Notes: generated from the letters alone by a model not told the origin. Positions 27,971 to 37,331 are shown, numbered from the stretch's first letter. The stretch: DNA of 64,000 bases from Chloroflexota bacterium (GCA_902812455.1 CADDZH010000011.1:6381-70380), one strand, 5' to 3'. Numbers and translations: made by a program.

Positions 27971-28047
27971 ACATACTCCTCTCGCCGGAATTGAGAATGT
28001 CTTCTGTGGCAAACACGAGACGAGATGATGCAGGGTTTCAGTTGGTT

Positions 28048-29643
28048 TTAGACCATCGGAATATGCTCCACCTGTGCAGGGTGGTGTTCTTCCCGGAGCG
28101 AGCGACGTGTCATGATGCGCCTCATCGCGTTCCCGATGCGTCGAATGCCTTCCTCGATCTGCTCTTCTTCGGGCGCGGCAAAGCTGAGGCGAAACTGCTG
28201 CTGCCCGCCGCCGTCGGCGTGAAATGGCTCTCCAATCACGAATGTCACCCGCTCGCTGGCAGCCTCGCGCAGCAGCACCCGCGAGCGTATATCGCCTGGC
28301 AGCCGGCACCACAGGTGGAACCCTCCATTGGGGTGATTGACTCGCACGCCCTCAAGCCAGTAAGTACTGATTGCTCGCAGCATCACGTCCCGCTTATGAT
28401 GATAGTGCTGGCGGAGCATGGACAGGTGATCGTCCAGCATATTGCGCCGCAAAATCTCTGAGACTGTCCATTGTCCGAGCGAATTGGTACACAAGTCGAA
28501 GATCTGCTTATGTAATGAAAGTCGCTCGATGATCGGCTCAGGGGCGGCAAGCCAGGCTACGCGTAGCCCTGGCGCAAGGATTTTTGAGTATGTGCTCAGG
28601 TACATCACCTGCCCAGCCGTATCAATAGCTTTCAGCGGTTGCGGGGCTGGCCCGTCAAAATAGATCTCGCCGTAGGGATCATCTTCCAGGATAGGTGTCT
28701 GGTAGCGCCGTGCCAGCATCAATAAGCGGCGGCGGCGCTCAGGTGACATGACAATACCCGTCGGATTCTGGAATGTTGGCTGCGTGTAGATCAGGCGAGG
28801 CCGGTGACGGGCCAGGATCGTTTCCAGGAGATCGACGCGAATACCATCGCTATCGGTGGGGACGCCCAGCACACGAATGCCAAGCGCGCGAAATGTTTGA
28901 ATTGCTCCCAGGTAGGTGGGTACTTCAACAACGACCTCGTCCCCAGGCGAGAGAAGCAGGCGCCCAACAAGCCCAATACCCTGCGTTGAGCCTGAAAGGA
29001 TCAGGATGTGCTGGGCATCAACGGCTATCCCGCGTTTGCGCATGCGTTCGGCAATGCTCCTGCGCAGGCTGAGTAACCCCTCGATCGGGCAATAGCCAAG
29101 CGCGTTTTGCCCGGCCTGGGTGAAGCCCTCAGCAAACAACCTGCTGATCATCTTCGATGGAAGCAGACTGAATGAAGGCGTACCGGCCGCCAGGGAGATG
29201 ATATCTTTACGCTCACCTGTAGAAGCCAGCTCGGATAGCAGGTAGGCATCAGCGCCTAGTATCTCCCGCTCTCCACCAGGCAACCCAAAGAGCCAGGAAG
29301 GATTCCCGCTATCAAGCTCATCAGCCGTATAGCTGAGAGGATTGCGACGGACAACCGTTCCGCGCCCGACGTGCCCCTCTATCAAGCCCTCACTTGCCAG
29401 CTCGTTATATGCGTTCATGATAGTGGTGCGATTTACTCCCAGCTCGCTGGCAAGGGCTCGTTCCGTTGGTAGGCGAGTACCTTCTGCAAGCTGGCCCGAA
29501 AGAATAGCCTCGCGCAGCTTCTGGCAAATCTGCTGGTAGAGCGGCATACCACTTTCGCGGTCAAGCTGAATAAGTGAGTGTATTGGAGCTGTAAAGAGCG
29601 GTAATGGCTGGTAATGGTGTTCATTTGATAGGTGTTGACGCAT
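28048..29643 (-). CDS. MocR-type regulator: GntR winged helix fused to aminotransferase domain
   Basis: The 531-residue protein has an N-terminal GntR helix-turn-helix (residues ~25-95: GMPLYQQICQKLREAILSGQ, LPTERALASELGVNRTTIMN). A fold-type I aminotransferase domain follows, with the PLP lysine in YLSTYSKILAPGLRVAWL and the partner motif LEDDPYGEIYFDG. MocR/PdxR proteins use PLP or an amino compound as effector and often control vitamin B6, GABA or amino-acid genes. A perfect AGGAGG lies 5 bases before ATG 29643. It is divergent from the eIF2B-like gene at 29819, a likely shared regulatory region of 175 bases. Confidence 0.92.
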   Translation of the reverse strand: MRQHLSNEHHYQPLPLFTAPIHSLIQLDRESGMPLYQQICQKLREAILSGQLAEGTRLPTERALASELGVNRTTIMNAYNELASEGLIEGHVGRGTVVRRNPLSYTADELDSGNPSWLFGLPGGEREILGADAYLLSELASTGERKDIISLAAGTPSFSLLPSKMISRLFAEGFTQAGQNALGYCPIEGLLSLRRSIAERMRKRGIAVDAQHILILSGSTQGIGLVGRLLLSPGDEVVVEVPTYLGAIQTFRALGIRVLGVPTDSDGIRVDLLETILARHRPRLIYTQPTFQNPTGIVMSPERRRRLLMLARRYQTPILEDDPYGEIYFDGPAPQPLKAIDTAGQVMYLSTYSKILAPGLRVAWLAAPEPIIERLSLHKQIFDLCTNSLGQWTVSEILRRNMLDDHLSMLRQHYHHKRDVMLRAISTYWLEGVRVNHPNGGFHLWCRLPGDIRSRVLLREAASERVTFVIGEPFHADGGGQQQFRLSFAAPEEEQIEEGIRRIGNAMRRIMTRRSLREEHHPAQVEHIPMV

Positions 29644-29818
29644 ATTTTCCTCCTGATTGGATCGTACCAATAGGAAGTGTACCCGATCAATGGAGGAAGC
29701 ACAAGCGCCAATTGACCATCATGTTGGGGAGCCAATTTTATGTTGCTTTCTGGATATGGTACATTGAAACAAGGAAATGCAACAAATTGCTGAATGTTTG
29801 CGGGAGGGATAACAGGCT

Positions 29819-30697
29819 ATGCAAAGCACAGAACAACGTATTGAGATGATACGAAATGATCGTGAGCATGGTTCGCGCTGGCTGGTTGGTGAAGCGATCT
29901 CGCTGCTCCACGATCTTGCGAGCGATAGAACTACGCCGCCGGATGAAGTAATGAAGCGTGTCCATGCGGCTGCTCAAGAATTAGCGCAAGCCCGCCCGGC
30001 TATGGCGGCCATTGCTGGCGCTGTGGCGCGCATCGTTAGTGTGCAGGGAGGGCCAACTGCTATAGCGCAAGAGGCCAGACGCTTGCGCGAGGACTATGAT
30101 CAGGCTACACAACGTATCGCAGATTTTGCGCGCCCGGTCCTTACTGGAATGCTCATGACGCTCAGTATTTCCGGCACCATACTCGATGTCTTGACCGCCT
30201 GTGCCTCGCAGATCGAGCGGGTGATCGTGCTGGAAGGACGGCCTCGATTTGAGGGGCGTGAGACGGCATCAACGCTAGCAGGAAAAGGCATGAACGTTAC
30301 CTTGATTACTGATGCCCAGGCCGATATTTTCCTGCCGCAATGCCGCGCTGTTGTCACGGGAGCTGATACCGTCCTCGCGAATGGTGATGTGCTCAATAAA
30401 GCGGGCACTGCTTTGCTTGGCTGGGCTGCTCAAGGACACAGCATTCCTTTCTACGTTTTATGCGAGACGCTCAAGATTTCTCCTCATTCCTGGACGGGCG
30501 ATCTGCGCCAGTTGGAGGAAAAGGAACCGGAAGAAGTTCTGGAGAAGCCCATCAAAGGGGTCACGGTGCGCAATTTTTACTTTGACCATACGCCTACCAG
30601 ATTAGTGACAAGGATCATCACCGAGCAAGGCATGATGGACGCCCACGATATACAGCAGATCGCAACGCAAGTGGGGGAGATGATGGAGCAGATATAG
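29819..30697 (+). CDS. eIF-2B alpha/beta/delta-like (ribose-1,5-bisphosphate isomerase-type) protein
   Basis: The 292-residue protein falls in the IF-2B superfamily. It has a helical N-terminus and a Rossmann-like C-terminal half with VIVLEGRPRFEGRETAS, VTGADTVLANGDVLNKAGT, and IPFYVLCETLKISPHS. Bacterial and archaeal members include ribose-1,5-bisphosphate isomerase and methylthioribose-1-phosphate isomerase. This one lacks features that would assign it to MtnA, so a sugar-phosphate isomerase-like role is only possible. GGGAGGG lies about 10 bases before the ATG. It is divergent from the MocR gene, which may control it. Confidence 0.8.
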   Translation: MQSTEQRIEMIRNDREHGSRWLVGEAISLLHDLASDRTTPPDEVMKRVHAAAQELAQARPAMAAIAGAVARIVSVQGGPTAIAQEARRLREDYDQATQRIADFARPVLTGMLMTLSISGTILDVLTACASQIERVIVLEGRPRFEGRETASTLAGKGMNVTLITDAQADIFLPQCRAVVTGADTVLANGDVLNKAGTALLGWAAQGHSIPFYVLCETLKISPHSWTGDLRQLEEKEPEEVLEKPIKGVTVRNFYFDHTPTRLVTRIITEQGMMDAHDIQQIATQVGEMMEQI

Positions 30698-30812
30698 TAC
30701 CATTTGTCCTATGGCGTTTGGTGAAATGCAGGGTTTTCGGTATCCTGGTAGGTGAGGCAGTGTAAGTTGTAGAGGTGAAGAACATATGAGGTAGTTGGAA
30801 GGGGGTAAACCG

Positions 30813-32207
30813 GTGAATAACCAGCCAGCGCGTCGCCAGCCAGAGAAAGAGCCGGACAAAAGATTGGAGCATGAGCCGGGGAATGGAGAGGAGCTCGTTG
30901 CCCCCGGCATCCCTATTGTGCGAGGCAATACGCCGCGACCTCGCCCATTTGAACAGTTAATTTCCAGTACCGAGCCGTTTCAGGGAGAGCCATCAATGGA
31001 AACTGTGACGAGCTTCCCATTTGAGGCTCCTGCCGCTCCGCCTGTGCCAGAAGAGTATGGAGAGAGCGATGGTGGTAGATTAGAGAGCGTTGATAGAACG
31101 CCTCTTCCCAGTCCAACAGAAGCGGCTGAGCAGGCATCGCAAGAGTTTCTCTGGCTTTTTGAATACGGGTTAGAGATGGATAGCGCCTTCCTGAATAGCC
31201 GCGAGCGACTCGATGGCCTGGCTCTGCTCTATGGGCCTGCTGTATTGAAGGGCTATGAAATCACGTTCGATGCATTGAACGCTGCGGATGGGCGGGTTGT
31301 AGCAACAATTGTGCCCAGCCGCGAGCGCGGCGCAGAGGTATGGGGTGTATTATATCGCGTACACTCAAGAGTGCTGGCCTCTTCCGGTAATGAGCCTTCC
31401 CTTCTGGATAGAGTACATTCGGCGGGCTCCCCCGGTGGCCTCTTTGAGCGCTTGCAGGTCACCGTCCAGGAAGCATATCGCAACCGCGAAATTTCGTGTA
31501 TCACATATATTGCTTCTGCTACTGCTCGCAATCATTATCATCTTTTGCCGCGCGATCGGCAGGCCGTTGACAACGCATATATGCAGCGCCTGCTTGAGAT
31601 TGCTAAAAAGCAGAAATTACCAGGTAACTACCTTCAGGCGCTGGCAGCGTTTTCTCCCCCTGTGAGGACTGCTGAGGATAAGCCGCCTCTAAGCGTGCCT
31701 GAACCCAGGGTTGAACAGAACACCGAGCCTCTCCCTGTGATCCTGGACAAAGAGCATCTCTCCCCATCAACGCCTGCCGGGCAGGGCTCTTTGCCTGCTC
31801 CCTCGAGCAAAGGCTTGATCGTCTTTGCCCTCTATATCGTCTTTTCATTGCTGGCCATTCTGGCTTTCGCGCCCCTGCAAAGACTTATCCCCGGAAGCTC
31901 TCTCTTTTCTGCCAGCTTTCTCCCACCGGATATCCCCTGGTTTATCCTGGTTTACGGCTTTATGGGCGGCTGCCTGGGCTGCATCATCAGTCTGGCACGC
32001 CAGCGTGCAGCTCCTCCCCCCAATTTCATTCTCATTACCTGGTTTGCTCGCCCTTTTGTAGGCGCAGTCCTCTCAGCCCTGGCTTATCTGCTTTTGAGCA
32101 GCGGGCTGTTTGTGCTGAGCGGCAGCGTTCAGCAGCATAGCACACTGTTTGCTTTCTTTGCGCTGCTGGCAGGCGCCTGTGAGGGATGGCTTTTTTACAG
32201 GAAATAG
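30813..32207 (+). CDS. Gamma-glutamylcyclotransferase-like domain fused to four membrane helices
   Basis: The 464-residue protein starts with ~105 disordered residues. A GGCT/AIG2-like domain follows: FLWLFEYGLEMDSAFLNSR (the F-YG-x-x substrate loop), LLYGPAVLKGYEITF, VWGVLYRVHSRVL, LLDRVHSAGSPGGLFERLQV and ITYIASATARNHYHLLPRDR. In active cyclotransferases the LD.xE region carries the catalytic Glu; here LDRVHS seems to lack it. The last ~140 residues form four membrane helices. It may therefore be a membrane-bound, possibly non-catalytic relative. The GTG at 30813 is chosen because GAAGGGGGT lies 7 bases upstream. A family B repeat starts just after the stop codon. Confidence 0.6.
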   Translation: MNNQPARRQPEKEPDKRLEHEPGNGEELVAPGIPIVRGNTPRPRPFEQLISSTEPFQGEPSMETVTSFPFEAPAAPPVPEEYGESDGGRLESVDRTPLPSPTEAAEQASQEFLWLFEYGLEMDSAFLNSRERLDGLALLYGPAVLKGYEITFDALNAADGRVVATIVPSRERGAEVWGVLYRVHSRVLASSGNEPSLLDRVHSAGSPGGLFERLQVTVQEAYRNREISCITYIASATARNHYHLLPRDRQAVDNAYMQRLLEIAKKQKLPGNYLQALAAFSPPVRTAEDKPPLSVPEPRVEQNTEPLPVILDKEHLSPSTPAGQGSLPAPSSKGLIVFALYIVFSLLAILAFAPLQRLIPGSSLFSASFLPPDIPWFILVYGFMGGCLGCIISLARQRAAPPPNFILITWFARPFVGAVLSALAYLLLSSGLFVLSGSVQQHSTLFAFFALLAGACEGWLFYRK

Positions 32208-32209
32208 AA

Positions 32210-32321
32210 GGGCCGATCAATCGGCGCTGGGCACGATAAATCGGCCCCTACAGGTATCCCGGCATGATTTTATGAAGGTTCATAATCGGCACCTATGCTT
32301 TACCCGGAAGGATAGAGAGCC
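32210..32321. repeat. Dispersed repeat family B, copy 4
   Basis: Core GGGCCGATCAATCGGCGCTG, then GGCCCCTACAG, a spacer, and a right arm TACCCGGAAGGATAGAGAGC. It begins three bases after the stop codon of the GGCT-like gene and runs into the leader of the GYD gene. Confidence 0.75.
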
Positions 32322-32466
32322 GATTCCTTGTTGTGACTTGTACCTTGTGATTCAAGAGTGTACAATGGATTTAGATAACTTCTATCGTCATTTGAGCTAT
32401 TTACTGGTTGCCAGTAGAGGGGTAGCCAGCAGGTTACCCGCCACTGGCAAAGTGGGAGGAAGATCC

Positions 32467-32760
32467 ATGCCGACCTATATTAGCCTGGTCAATCTCACTG
32501 AACAAGGGATCAGGGAAGTAAAAAATGCTCCCGAACGCCTGCAGGCCTTCGATAAAGCCGCAAGAGATGTAGGAGGCAGGCTGGTTGGTTTTTACCTGGT
32601 TATGGGGCAGTACGACTACGTCGTCATTACTGAGGCGCCTGACGATCAGACCGCCGCCCGTTTAATTCTTGGTACTATTGCCGAAGGCAGTGTGCGCACC
32701 CAGACCATGAGAGCTTTCCCTCGCGAAGAATTTGAGCAAATTGCGCGCAGTTTCCGGTAA
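32467..32760 (+). CDS. GYD-domain protein
   Basis: A 97-residue protein that is almost entirely one GYD domain (ferredoxin-like fold): MPTYISLVNLTEQGIREVKN, GGRLVGFYLVMGQYDYVVI and a closing TQTMRAFPREEFEQIARS. GYD proteins are small, widespread and of unknown biochemical role. The ATG at 32467 has GGGAGGAAG upstream. The frame is open further upstream but there it runs through family B repeat sequence. Repeats lie on both sides of this small gene. Confidence 0.85.
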   Translation: MPTYISLVNLTEQGIREVKNAPERLQAFDKAARDVGGRLVGFYLVMGQYDYVVITEAPDDQTAARLILGTIAEGSVRTQTMRAFPREEFEQIARSFR

Positions 32761-32765
32761 CCGGA

Positions 32766-32950
32766 CAAGGGCTCTTTATCCTTCCGGGTACAACGTAGGG
32801 GCGCAACGATGGACTGTACCACATTATTCCGCCAAGGTGTGGCCAGGAGAGGCCGGTAAATCGGCGCTGGGCACGATACATCGGGATTCCATGATAAATC
32901 GGGGTTCCGCGATCAATCGGGGTTCCACGATCAATCGGGAACCTACAGGA
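32766..32950. repeat. Dispersed repeat family B, copy 5: reversed fragment plus forward core with tandem units
   Basis: An inverted right arm (GGGCTCTTTATCCTTCCGGG, then TAGGGGCGC) is followed after about 40 bases by a forward core starting GGCCGGTAAATCGGCGCTGG. In it the CGAT(A/C)AATCGGG motif is repeated four times with an exact 18-base period (32872-32943). The last unit ends in the yvcK stop codon. Confidence 0.7.
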
Positions 32951-33995
32951 GATCGCCGGAGGGGAAAATGGCCCGTACCAGCCGCTCCGGGTCGTGACGC
33001 GCCAGCCTGTCGTTCTCCAGATTGAGATGCTCAATGGTCACATTGGGAACCAGGCGGATCAACTGGGGCCGGTCAGGAATGACGGGTTCGCTCTTTTCTT
33101 GCGCGTACATCTGCAAAATATCTGCTGGGAAGAGGCCATCATTGACGATGACGCGATCAACGCGCCCTCCCAGGTAGCGATGGATGGCGTTGACAAAATC
33201 TGATGCCTTGTAGCCATCCGTTTCACCATGCTTGGTCATCAGGTTGCAGACATAGACTTTCTCGGCATCGGACTCGCGGACAGCTCTGGCGATATCGCGC
33301 ACAAGCAGATTGGGGATCAGGCTAGTATAGAGGTCGCCCGGCCCAATAATAATTGTATCTGCTCGCCGGATGGCCCGGATAGCCTGGGCGCAGCCAGGGG
33401 CGTCTGGTGGCAGCAGGCGGAGTTGCTTGATCGGTGAAAGCTCCCCCAGGTCCTTCTTTCCTCGCGTGTCGATCTCTGTCTCGCCACAAATAGTGGTGCC
33501 GTCTTCAAGATCGGCACAGATGGATGTCTGTGCCAGTGTCACTGGCAGGACACGCCCCGCCGTATTGAGTAATTCCTGGGCATCCTCGATGGCGAGCAGC
33601 AAGTCACCATTGTTAATATCCTGCAAGCCCTTCAAGATAAGGTTGCCCAGGCTATGCCCGCCAACTCCTCCAATATGCCTTGAGCCATCCTGAGCGCTTT
33701 CACCGGTATTATCCTCTTCCTGTTCAAAGCGATGCATAAAAATTTCGCGCCACAAGGCCCCATTGCGAGCTAAGGCCACCAGCGACTGGCGGAGATCGCC
33801 CAGCGGGAGTTGACGGCGAAACTCATCCATGAGTCTGCGTGAGCTGCCCCCACTATCCGACATGGTGACAATGGCAGTAATACTGAGGGGATGCTTTTTC
33901 AAATGCGAGAGGAGAGAAAAGGTTCCGGTCCCCCCACCGATGGTTACAACACGTCGTCCCGCGAACCGGTCGCCCGTAGTCTGCCATCCCTGCAT
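32943..33995 (-). CDS. yvcK: Gluconeogenesis factor YvcK/CofD-like protein
   Basis: The 350-residue protein belongs to the YvcK/YbhK branch of the CofD superfamily. It shows VVTIGGGTGTFSLLSHLKK, TMSDSGGSSRRLMDEF, LPLGDLRQSLVALA, GGHSLGNLIL, RADTIIIGPGDLYTSLIPNL and VYVCNLMTKHGETDGY. YvcK binds UDP-sugars and links carbon metabolism to cell-wall synthesis and shape. In many bacteria it is next to rapZ and whiA; neither is seen here. ATG 33995 follows TAGGAGAAGTACC on the minus strand, which is preferred to an upstream start at 34082. Its 3' end overlaps a family B repeat. Confidence 0.92.
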   Translation of the reverse strand: MQGWQTTGDRFAGRRVVTIGGGTGTFSLLSHLKKHPLSITAIVTMSDSGGSSRRLMDEFRRQLPLGDLRQSLVALARNGALWREIFMHRFEQEEDNTGESAQDGSRHIGGVGGHSLGNLILKGLQDINNGDLLLAIEDAQELLNTAGRVLPVTLAQTSICADLEDGTTICGETEIDTRGKKDLGELSPIKQLRLLPPDAPGCAQAIRAIRRADTIIIGPGDLYTSLIPNLLVRDIARAVRESDAEKVYVCNLMTKHGETDGYKASDFVNAIHRYLGGRVDRVIVNDGLFPADILQMYAQEKSEPVIPDRPQLIRLVPNVTIEHLNLENDRLARHDPERLVRAIFPSGDLL

Positions 33996-34242
33996 GGTAC
34001 TTCTCCTACGGCCGGGTTCAAGTTCATCGCTCACAGATGCTCCCTCATAGACCTGGCCCCACACAGGAGACCAACGTGCCAATGCATTGGCACTCTACTG
34101 CATGTTCAATGTTCCGATGGGCTGTGACCTGGCCCCCACAAGGGAGGCCACTACACTGAGTAATCCAGCGAAAGGCTTGTTGTGTTTCGTTGTCACACAG
34201 TCTATCACTTTAGCTTTTCATGCGCAAGCATGATTGCCAAAC

Positions 34243-34291
34243 GGGTCTCCATCCTTTGGGTGATGGTCGAGGCAAGCCGGTGCGGAGTTCA
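34243..34291. repeat. Dispersed repeat family B, copy 6 (partial arm)
   Basis: GGGTCTCCATCCTTTGGGTG followed by GTTCACTT, so only the left arm and a trace of the right arm are present. It ends at the stop codon of the TPR gene. Confidence 0.6.
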
Positions 34292-35434
34292 CTTAACACA
34301 CACACTCGTACCTCTGGCCGAGGATAATACTTCATAAGCAGCGCGCCAGTGGGTAAAAGCCTCTTGCGCATGGCCCTGCTCTTCCAGGACTTCTGCCCAT
34401 TTGCCATAGGCTTCTGCAAGGTCTGTATAGGCCTGGGTCTCGCGCAGTCTCTCGCTGGCTCGTGAGAACCAGAGGGCGGCCTCGTCAAGGAATGCCTGTT
34501 TTTGCTGGCCTTCAGCCTGCTGAGCCTCGGCCTGCGCTACTTTCCCGGCGACAAGGTAGGTCAGGCCACAGAAGTAATTATTGTTGACGCGCTCACTCAT
34601 TTCCAGCGCGCGCTGGTTATAGCGTTTAGCCTCCTCCAGGCGATCCTGGGCTAAGCGCAGGTCTGCCAGAGCGGAGCAATTGACCATGATCAGCCTGGGA
34701 TTATTATCGCTGCTTGCAATTGAGAGGGATTCTGTGTAGTGATCGGAAGCAGCATTGTAATCGCTCAGCCTGAAGAGGATTCGCCCCAGCCTGTTATGCA
34801 TGACGGCTTCATGTTTACGGTCACCGAGACGCTCGTATGCTTCCAGGGCCTGAGTACCGGCCAGGTGCGCGCTCATGAGATCACCGGAGCGGCGATATGC
34901 TTCGGACAGCCCGTGATAAATATGAGCAATCTCTCGATCGTCATCAACATGCAAGGCCAGGCGAATGGCTTGCTCATAGTGCTGGATGGCGGCAAGATTC
35001 AGGCCCCGCATGCAGTAGGTCGTCCCCAGCGAGTATCTCGCCCGCACACGAGCGAGGGGCAGATGCACTTTGCGTTCGCGAAGCACTTTGATGGCTTTCA
35101 TCAGGTGATCGGCAGCTTCTTCGTAAAGCGAGAAGTTGATCGCCATCTTACCTAAAGCCAGCAGAGAGAGCGCTAAGCGCTCCCGCTCGTTCAAACTTTG
35201 TTCATCCCGTCCCGGTTCTGGAAATATGCTGAAAGGGGACAGGATACGGAAAGCCTCATCCGGGCGTTTCTCCTCGATATAGCCCCAGGCCAGTAAGTAA
35301 TCGCGTTCCTTTTGTTGCTGTTCATCCTCGACCTGTATCGATTCCAGGACTGGCAGAGTCTTATTACTCTCCCCTTGCTCGATCCAGAGCCAGGCGCTTT
35401 TGAGCAATTGCTGAGTATCTTTATCCTGAGCCAT
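34289..35434 (-). CDS. Cytosolic TPR protein
   Basis: The 381-residue protein consists of about eight TPR-type helix pairs (for example EIAHIYHGLSEAYRRSGDLM and VMHNRLGRILFRLSDYNAAS) with no membrane helix or enzyme domain. The pattern resembles TPR sensor modules of Rap/AfsR-like proteins, but no peptide pheromone gene or DNA-binding domain is attached. ATG 35434 has GGGGGAG about 9 bases upstream on the minus strand. The C-terminus (SVCVK) ends at a family B fragment and may have been changed by it. Function unknown. Confidence 0.75.
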   Translation of the reverse strand: MAQDKDTQQLLKSAWLWIEQGESNKTLPVLESIQVEDEQQQKERDYLLAWGYIEEKRPDEAFRILSPFSIFPEPGRDEQSLNERERLALSLLALGKMAINFSLYEEAADHLMKAIKVLRERKVHLPLARVRARYSLGTTYCMRGLNLAAIQHYEQAIRLALHVDDDREIAHIYHGLSEAYRRSGDLMSAHLAGTQALEAYERLGDRKHEAVMHNRLGRILFRLSDYNAASDHYTESLSIASSDNNPRLIMVNCSALADLRLAQDRLEEAKRYNQRALEMSERVNNNYFCGLTYLVAGKVAQAEAQQAEGQQKQAFLDEAALWFSRASERLRETQAYTDLAEAYGKWAEVLEEQGHAQEAFTHWRAAYEVLSSARGTSVCVK

Positions 35435-35695
35435 AAGTAATGCTCCCCCTTTATGAGAAATATGCAAAAGTATAGCATATTTTATCATAAAGAGATAGCC
35501 AGGTGTTTTTGGAATTTAAGTTGAATAGGGCAACAGGGGAGAGCAGAAAGAGCCAGGAAGTACCTACCCCCTTCGATCAAAGAACGGGATATCTTGCTTC
35601 CCTGCCACCGCGCCCACGGAGTAGCAGAGGAGACTCCCGTTGTATAACGTATAATCTAAGAGATGCTCGTACACAAGAAAAGCGAAAAATGTACC

Positions 35696-36376
35696 TTATG
35701 CTTCCTCAACAGATGGTCCCGCTGGCTGGTCAGGAGAAGAGGTAGGGGAAGTTTGCCCCTGCTGCTGGCCGGCAGCGTAGATCAAGTCGGCGAGGTCTTT
35801 ACGAGTGCGCTCAAGAATAGCATGTAACCTGCTGATTTGCTGTGGATTCTGGAAAACTATCCTGGCAGCAATAGCGAACAGGCGCATAACCTCCATCGCT
35901 TCAGCTCGCAGGGCCTGCATTTCAGGAGAGAATCGCCTGCCAAACCCATGCCTGCGATGCATCCAGGGGGGCCCGGCAAATTCCTCCTCATCTCTGAGAC
36001 GGTCTGCCAGCAACTTGCGTCCTGTATCGGTGATGCTATAGACCTTTTTCCCCTCAACATCTTTAGATGTCACAAACCCGCGGTCTTCCAGCATTTGCAG
36101 CGTAGGATAGATGGAGCCAGGGCTTGGCGAATAGAAACCACCGGATTGCTGTTCAAGGGCCTTCATCATTTCATACCCATGCATTGGCCGTTCCTGTAAC
36201 AGCTCGAGCAAAGCAAACTTCAGGTCTCCCCGTCCAAAGAAACGAGGGCCTTCGCCATGCCCAAATGGGCCACGCCCAAAAAGCATCGAAAAGAAGCGGG
36301 AGCCTTCCCGCAACCAGGGAGGTGTCCAGTCCTCCTCAGGACCCTCAAAATCATCACCAAAATGTCTACCAAACAC
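35696..36376 (-). CDS. PadR-family transcriptional regulator
   Basis: The 226-residue protein has a PadR winged-helix domain at about residues 45-125: DLKFALLELLQERPMHGYEM, GGFYSPSPGSIYPTLQMLED, and the wing KKVYSITDTGRKLL. The N-terminus is rich in Gly, Phe and Arg. A C-terminal helical dimerisation region ends in a Gln/Ser/Pro-rich tail. PadR proteins usually repress efflux or detoxification genes and themselves. I choose GTG 36376, 7 bases after AAAGGAG; GTG 36403 is an alternative. Two TATAAT boxes and a palindrome lie just upstream. The membrane-protein gene at 36466 lies immediately upstream on the same strand and is a possible partner. Confidence 0.88.
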   Translation of the reverse strand: MFGRHFGDDFEGPEEDWTPPWLREGSRFFSMLFGRGPFGHGEGPRFFGRGDLKFALLELLQERPMHGYEMMKALEQQSGGFYSPSPGSIYPTLQMLEDRGFVTSKDVEGKKVYSITDTGRKLLADRLRDEEEFAGPPWMHRRHGFGRRFSPEMQALRAEAMEVMRLFAIAARIVFQNPQQISRLHAILERTRKDLADLIYAAGQQQGQTSPTSSPDQPAGPSVEEA

Positions 36377-36411
36377 CGGCACACTCCTTTCTCTTTCTAT
36401 CACTACTGTTA

Positions 36412-36442
36412 CGATATATCGCTATTATACTACAAATTATAC
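36412..36442 (-). promoter_or_regulatory. Promoter region of the padR gene with palindrome
   Basis: Minus-strand TATAAT boxes at 36429-36424 and 36442-36437, and a perfect palindrome CGATATATCG at 36412-36421 just downstream of them. The palindrome is well placed to be an autoregulatory operator. Confidence 0.45.
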
Positions 36443-36465
36443 CAGCCAGTAAGATAGCTGTCTCT

Positions 36466-37305
36466 CTATGCTTCTGGCTTTAAGCGCACGAGCATCACTC
36501 CCAGCCAGAGAACCCAGAGGCCGAAGAGGAGGATAGCCAGTGTTGCCAGCGTGCCCTGACCACCAGTAGGTGCGCTGGCGACGGCGATAGCGCTCGCGCT
36601 CAAGAGGATTCCGGCAACAAGAGCTATATAGCCAAAGGCTACCCATATTCCAGGCCAGAGATTGAGTCCGCGGCGCGCAATTGCTATGCCAAAAAAGAGG
36701 CATGCCAGCGCGAGCAATCCTATGCCAATCGTATTGGGGATGAATGCCAGAATGCTGGAAATAGTTGAAAAGCCGCCGGGCAGCGCACTACGCGCGCTGA
36801 AGGCGCTGCTTGTAAGTGCGAGGTACAGGGTACTTGCGAGTGTGCCGAGGATATACAGGAGAATGCCAGGCACTCCTGACCATGCTCCCAGCACGACGAA
36901 GCCTTTTCCGCGCCAGGCCTCAGCAGGGAGATTCTCTGCTTCTTGCGTTTCTTGAATTTCCTCCGCCTGCGTTTCTTGATGCTCTTGCACTTCCTCTTCT
37001 TTGCCCGTATCGGCCAGCAGCTCCTGCGCAACAATAATGCGGAAGAGGGTAAATGGCAAGCTGAGCATAGCGGCGAAGGCAAGCATCAGCAAGATGCGAT
37101 AGCCTACGAATTGAGCAATATGTCCCCCTATCCACACGATATAAGGGACAAGCGAGCCATTGCCTGCCGCGCTCAGTGCACCAGCATATCCTTGCGGGAG
37201 CAACACCAGGAATTGATACAAGGGTATGCCAATAAGTAAGAGCAGCGCTCCGGCGATGTAGCAGGCCCCATTCCTCTGTAATCGTGCTAAAAGTGGTGGT
37301 TTCAT
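36466..37305 (-). CDS. Multi-pass membrane protein of unknown function
   Basis: The 279-residue protein has about seven hydrophobic helices. A charged cytosolic loop (residues ~100-130, KEEEVQEHQETQAEEIQE, with an imperfect Gln-Glu repeat) separates two N-terminal helices from the rest. No transporter motif is recognised. It is on the same strand as, and upstream of, the PadR gene. The pairing of a PadR regulator with a membrane protein often reflects regulation of membrane stress or export, but that is inference. ATG 37305 has only a weak ribosome site. Confidence 0.6.
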   Translation of the reverse strand: MKPPLLARLQRNGACYIAGALLLLIGIPLYQFLVLLPQGYAGALSAAGNGSLVPYIVWIGGHIAQFVGYRILLMLAFAAMLSLPFTLFRIIVAQELLADTGKEEEVQEHQETQAEEIQETQEAENLPAEAWRGKGFVVLGAWSGVPGILLYILGTLASTLYLALTSSAFSARSALPGGFSTISSILAFIPNTIGIGLLALACLFFGIAIARRGLNLWPGIWVAFGYIALVAGILLSASAIAVASAPTGGQGTLATLAILLFGLWVLWLGVMLVRLKPEA

Positions 37306-37331
37306 TGTGCTGGCTCGCTTGCTATTTCAGG

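Noticed and set aside
32149..32466. Upstream extension of the GYD-domain frame
   Set aside because: It overlaps the GGCT-like gene and runs through repeat B copy 4; the GYD domain itself starts at ATG 32467 with a good ribosome site.
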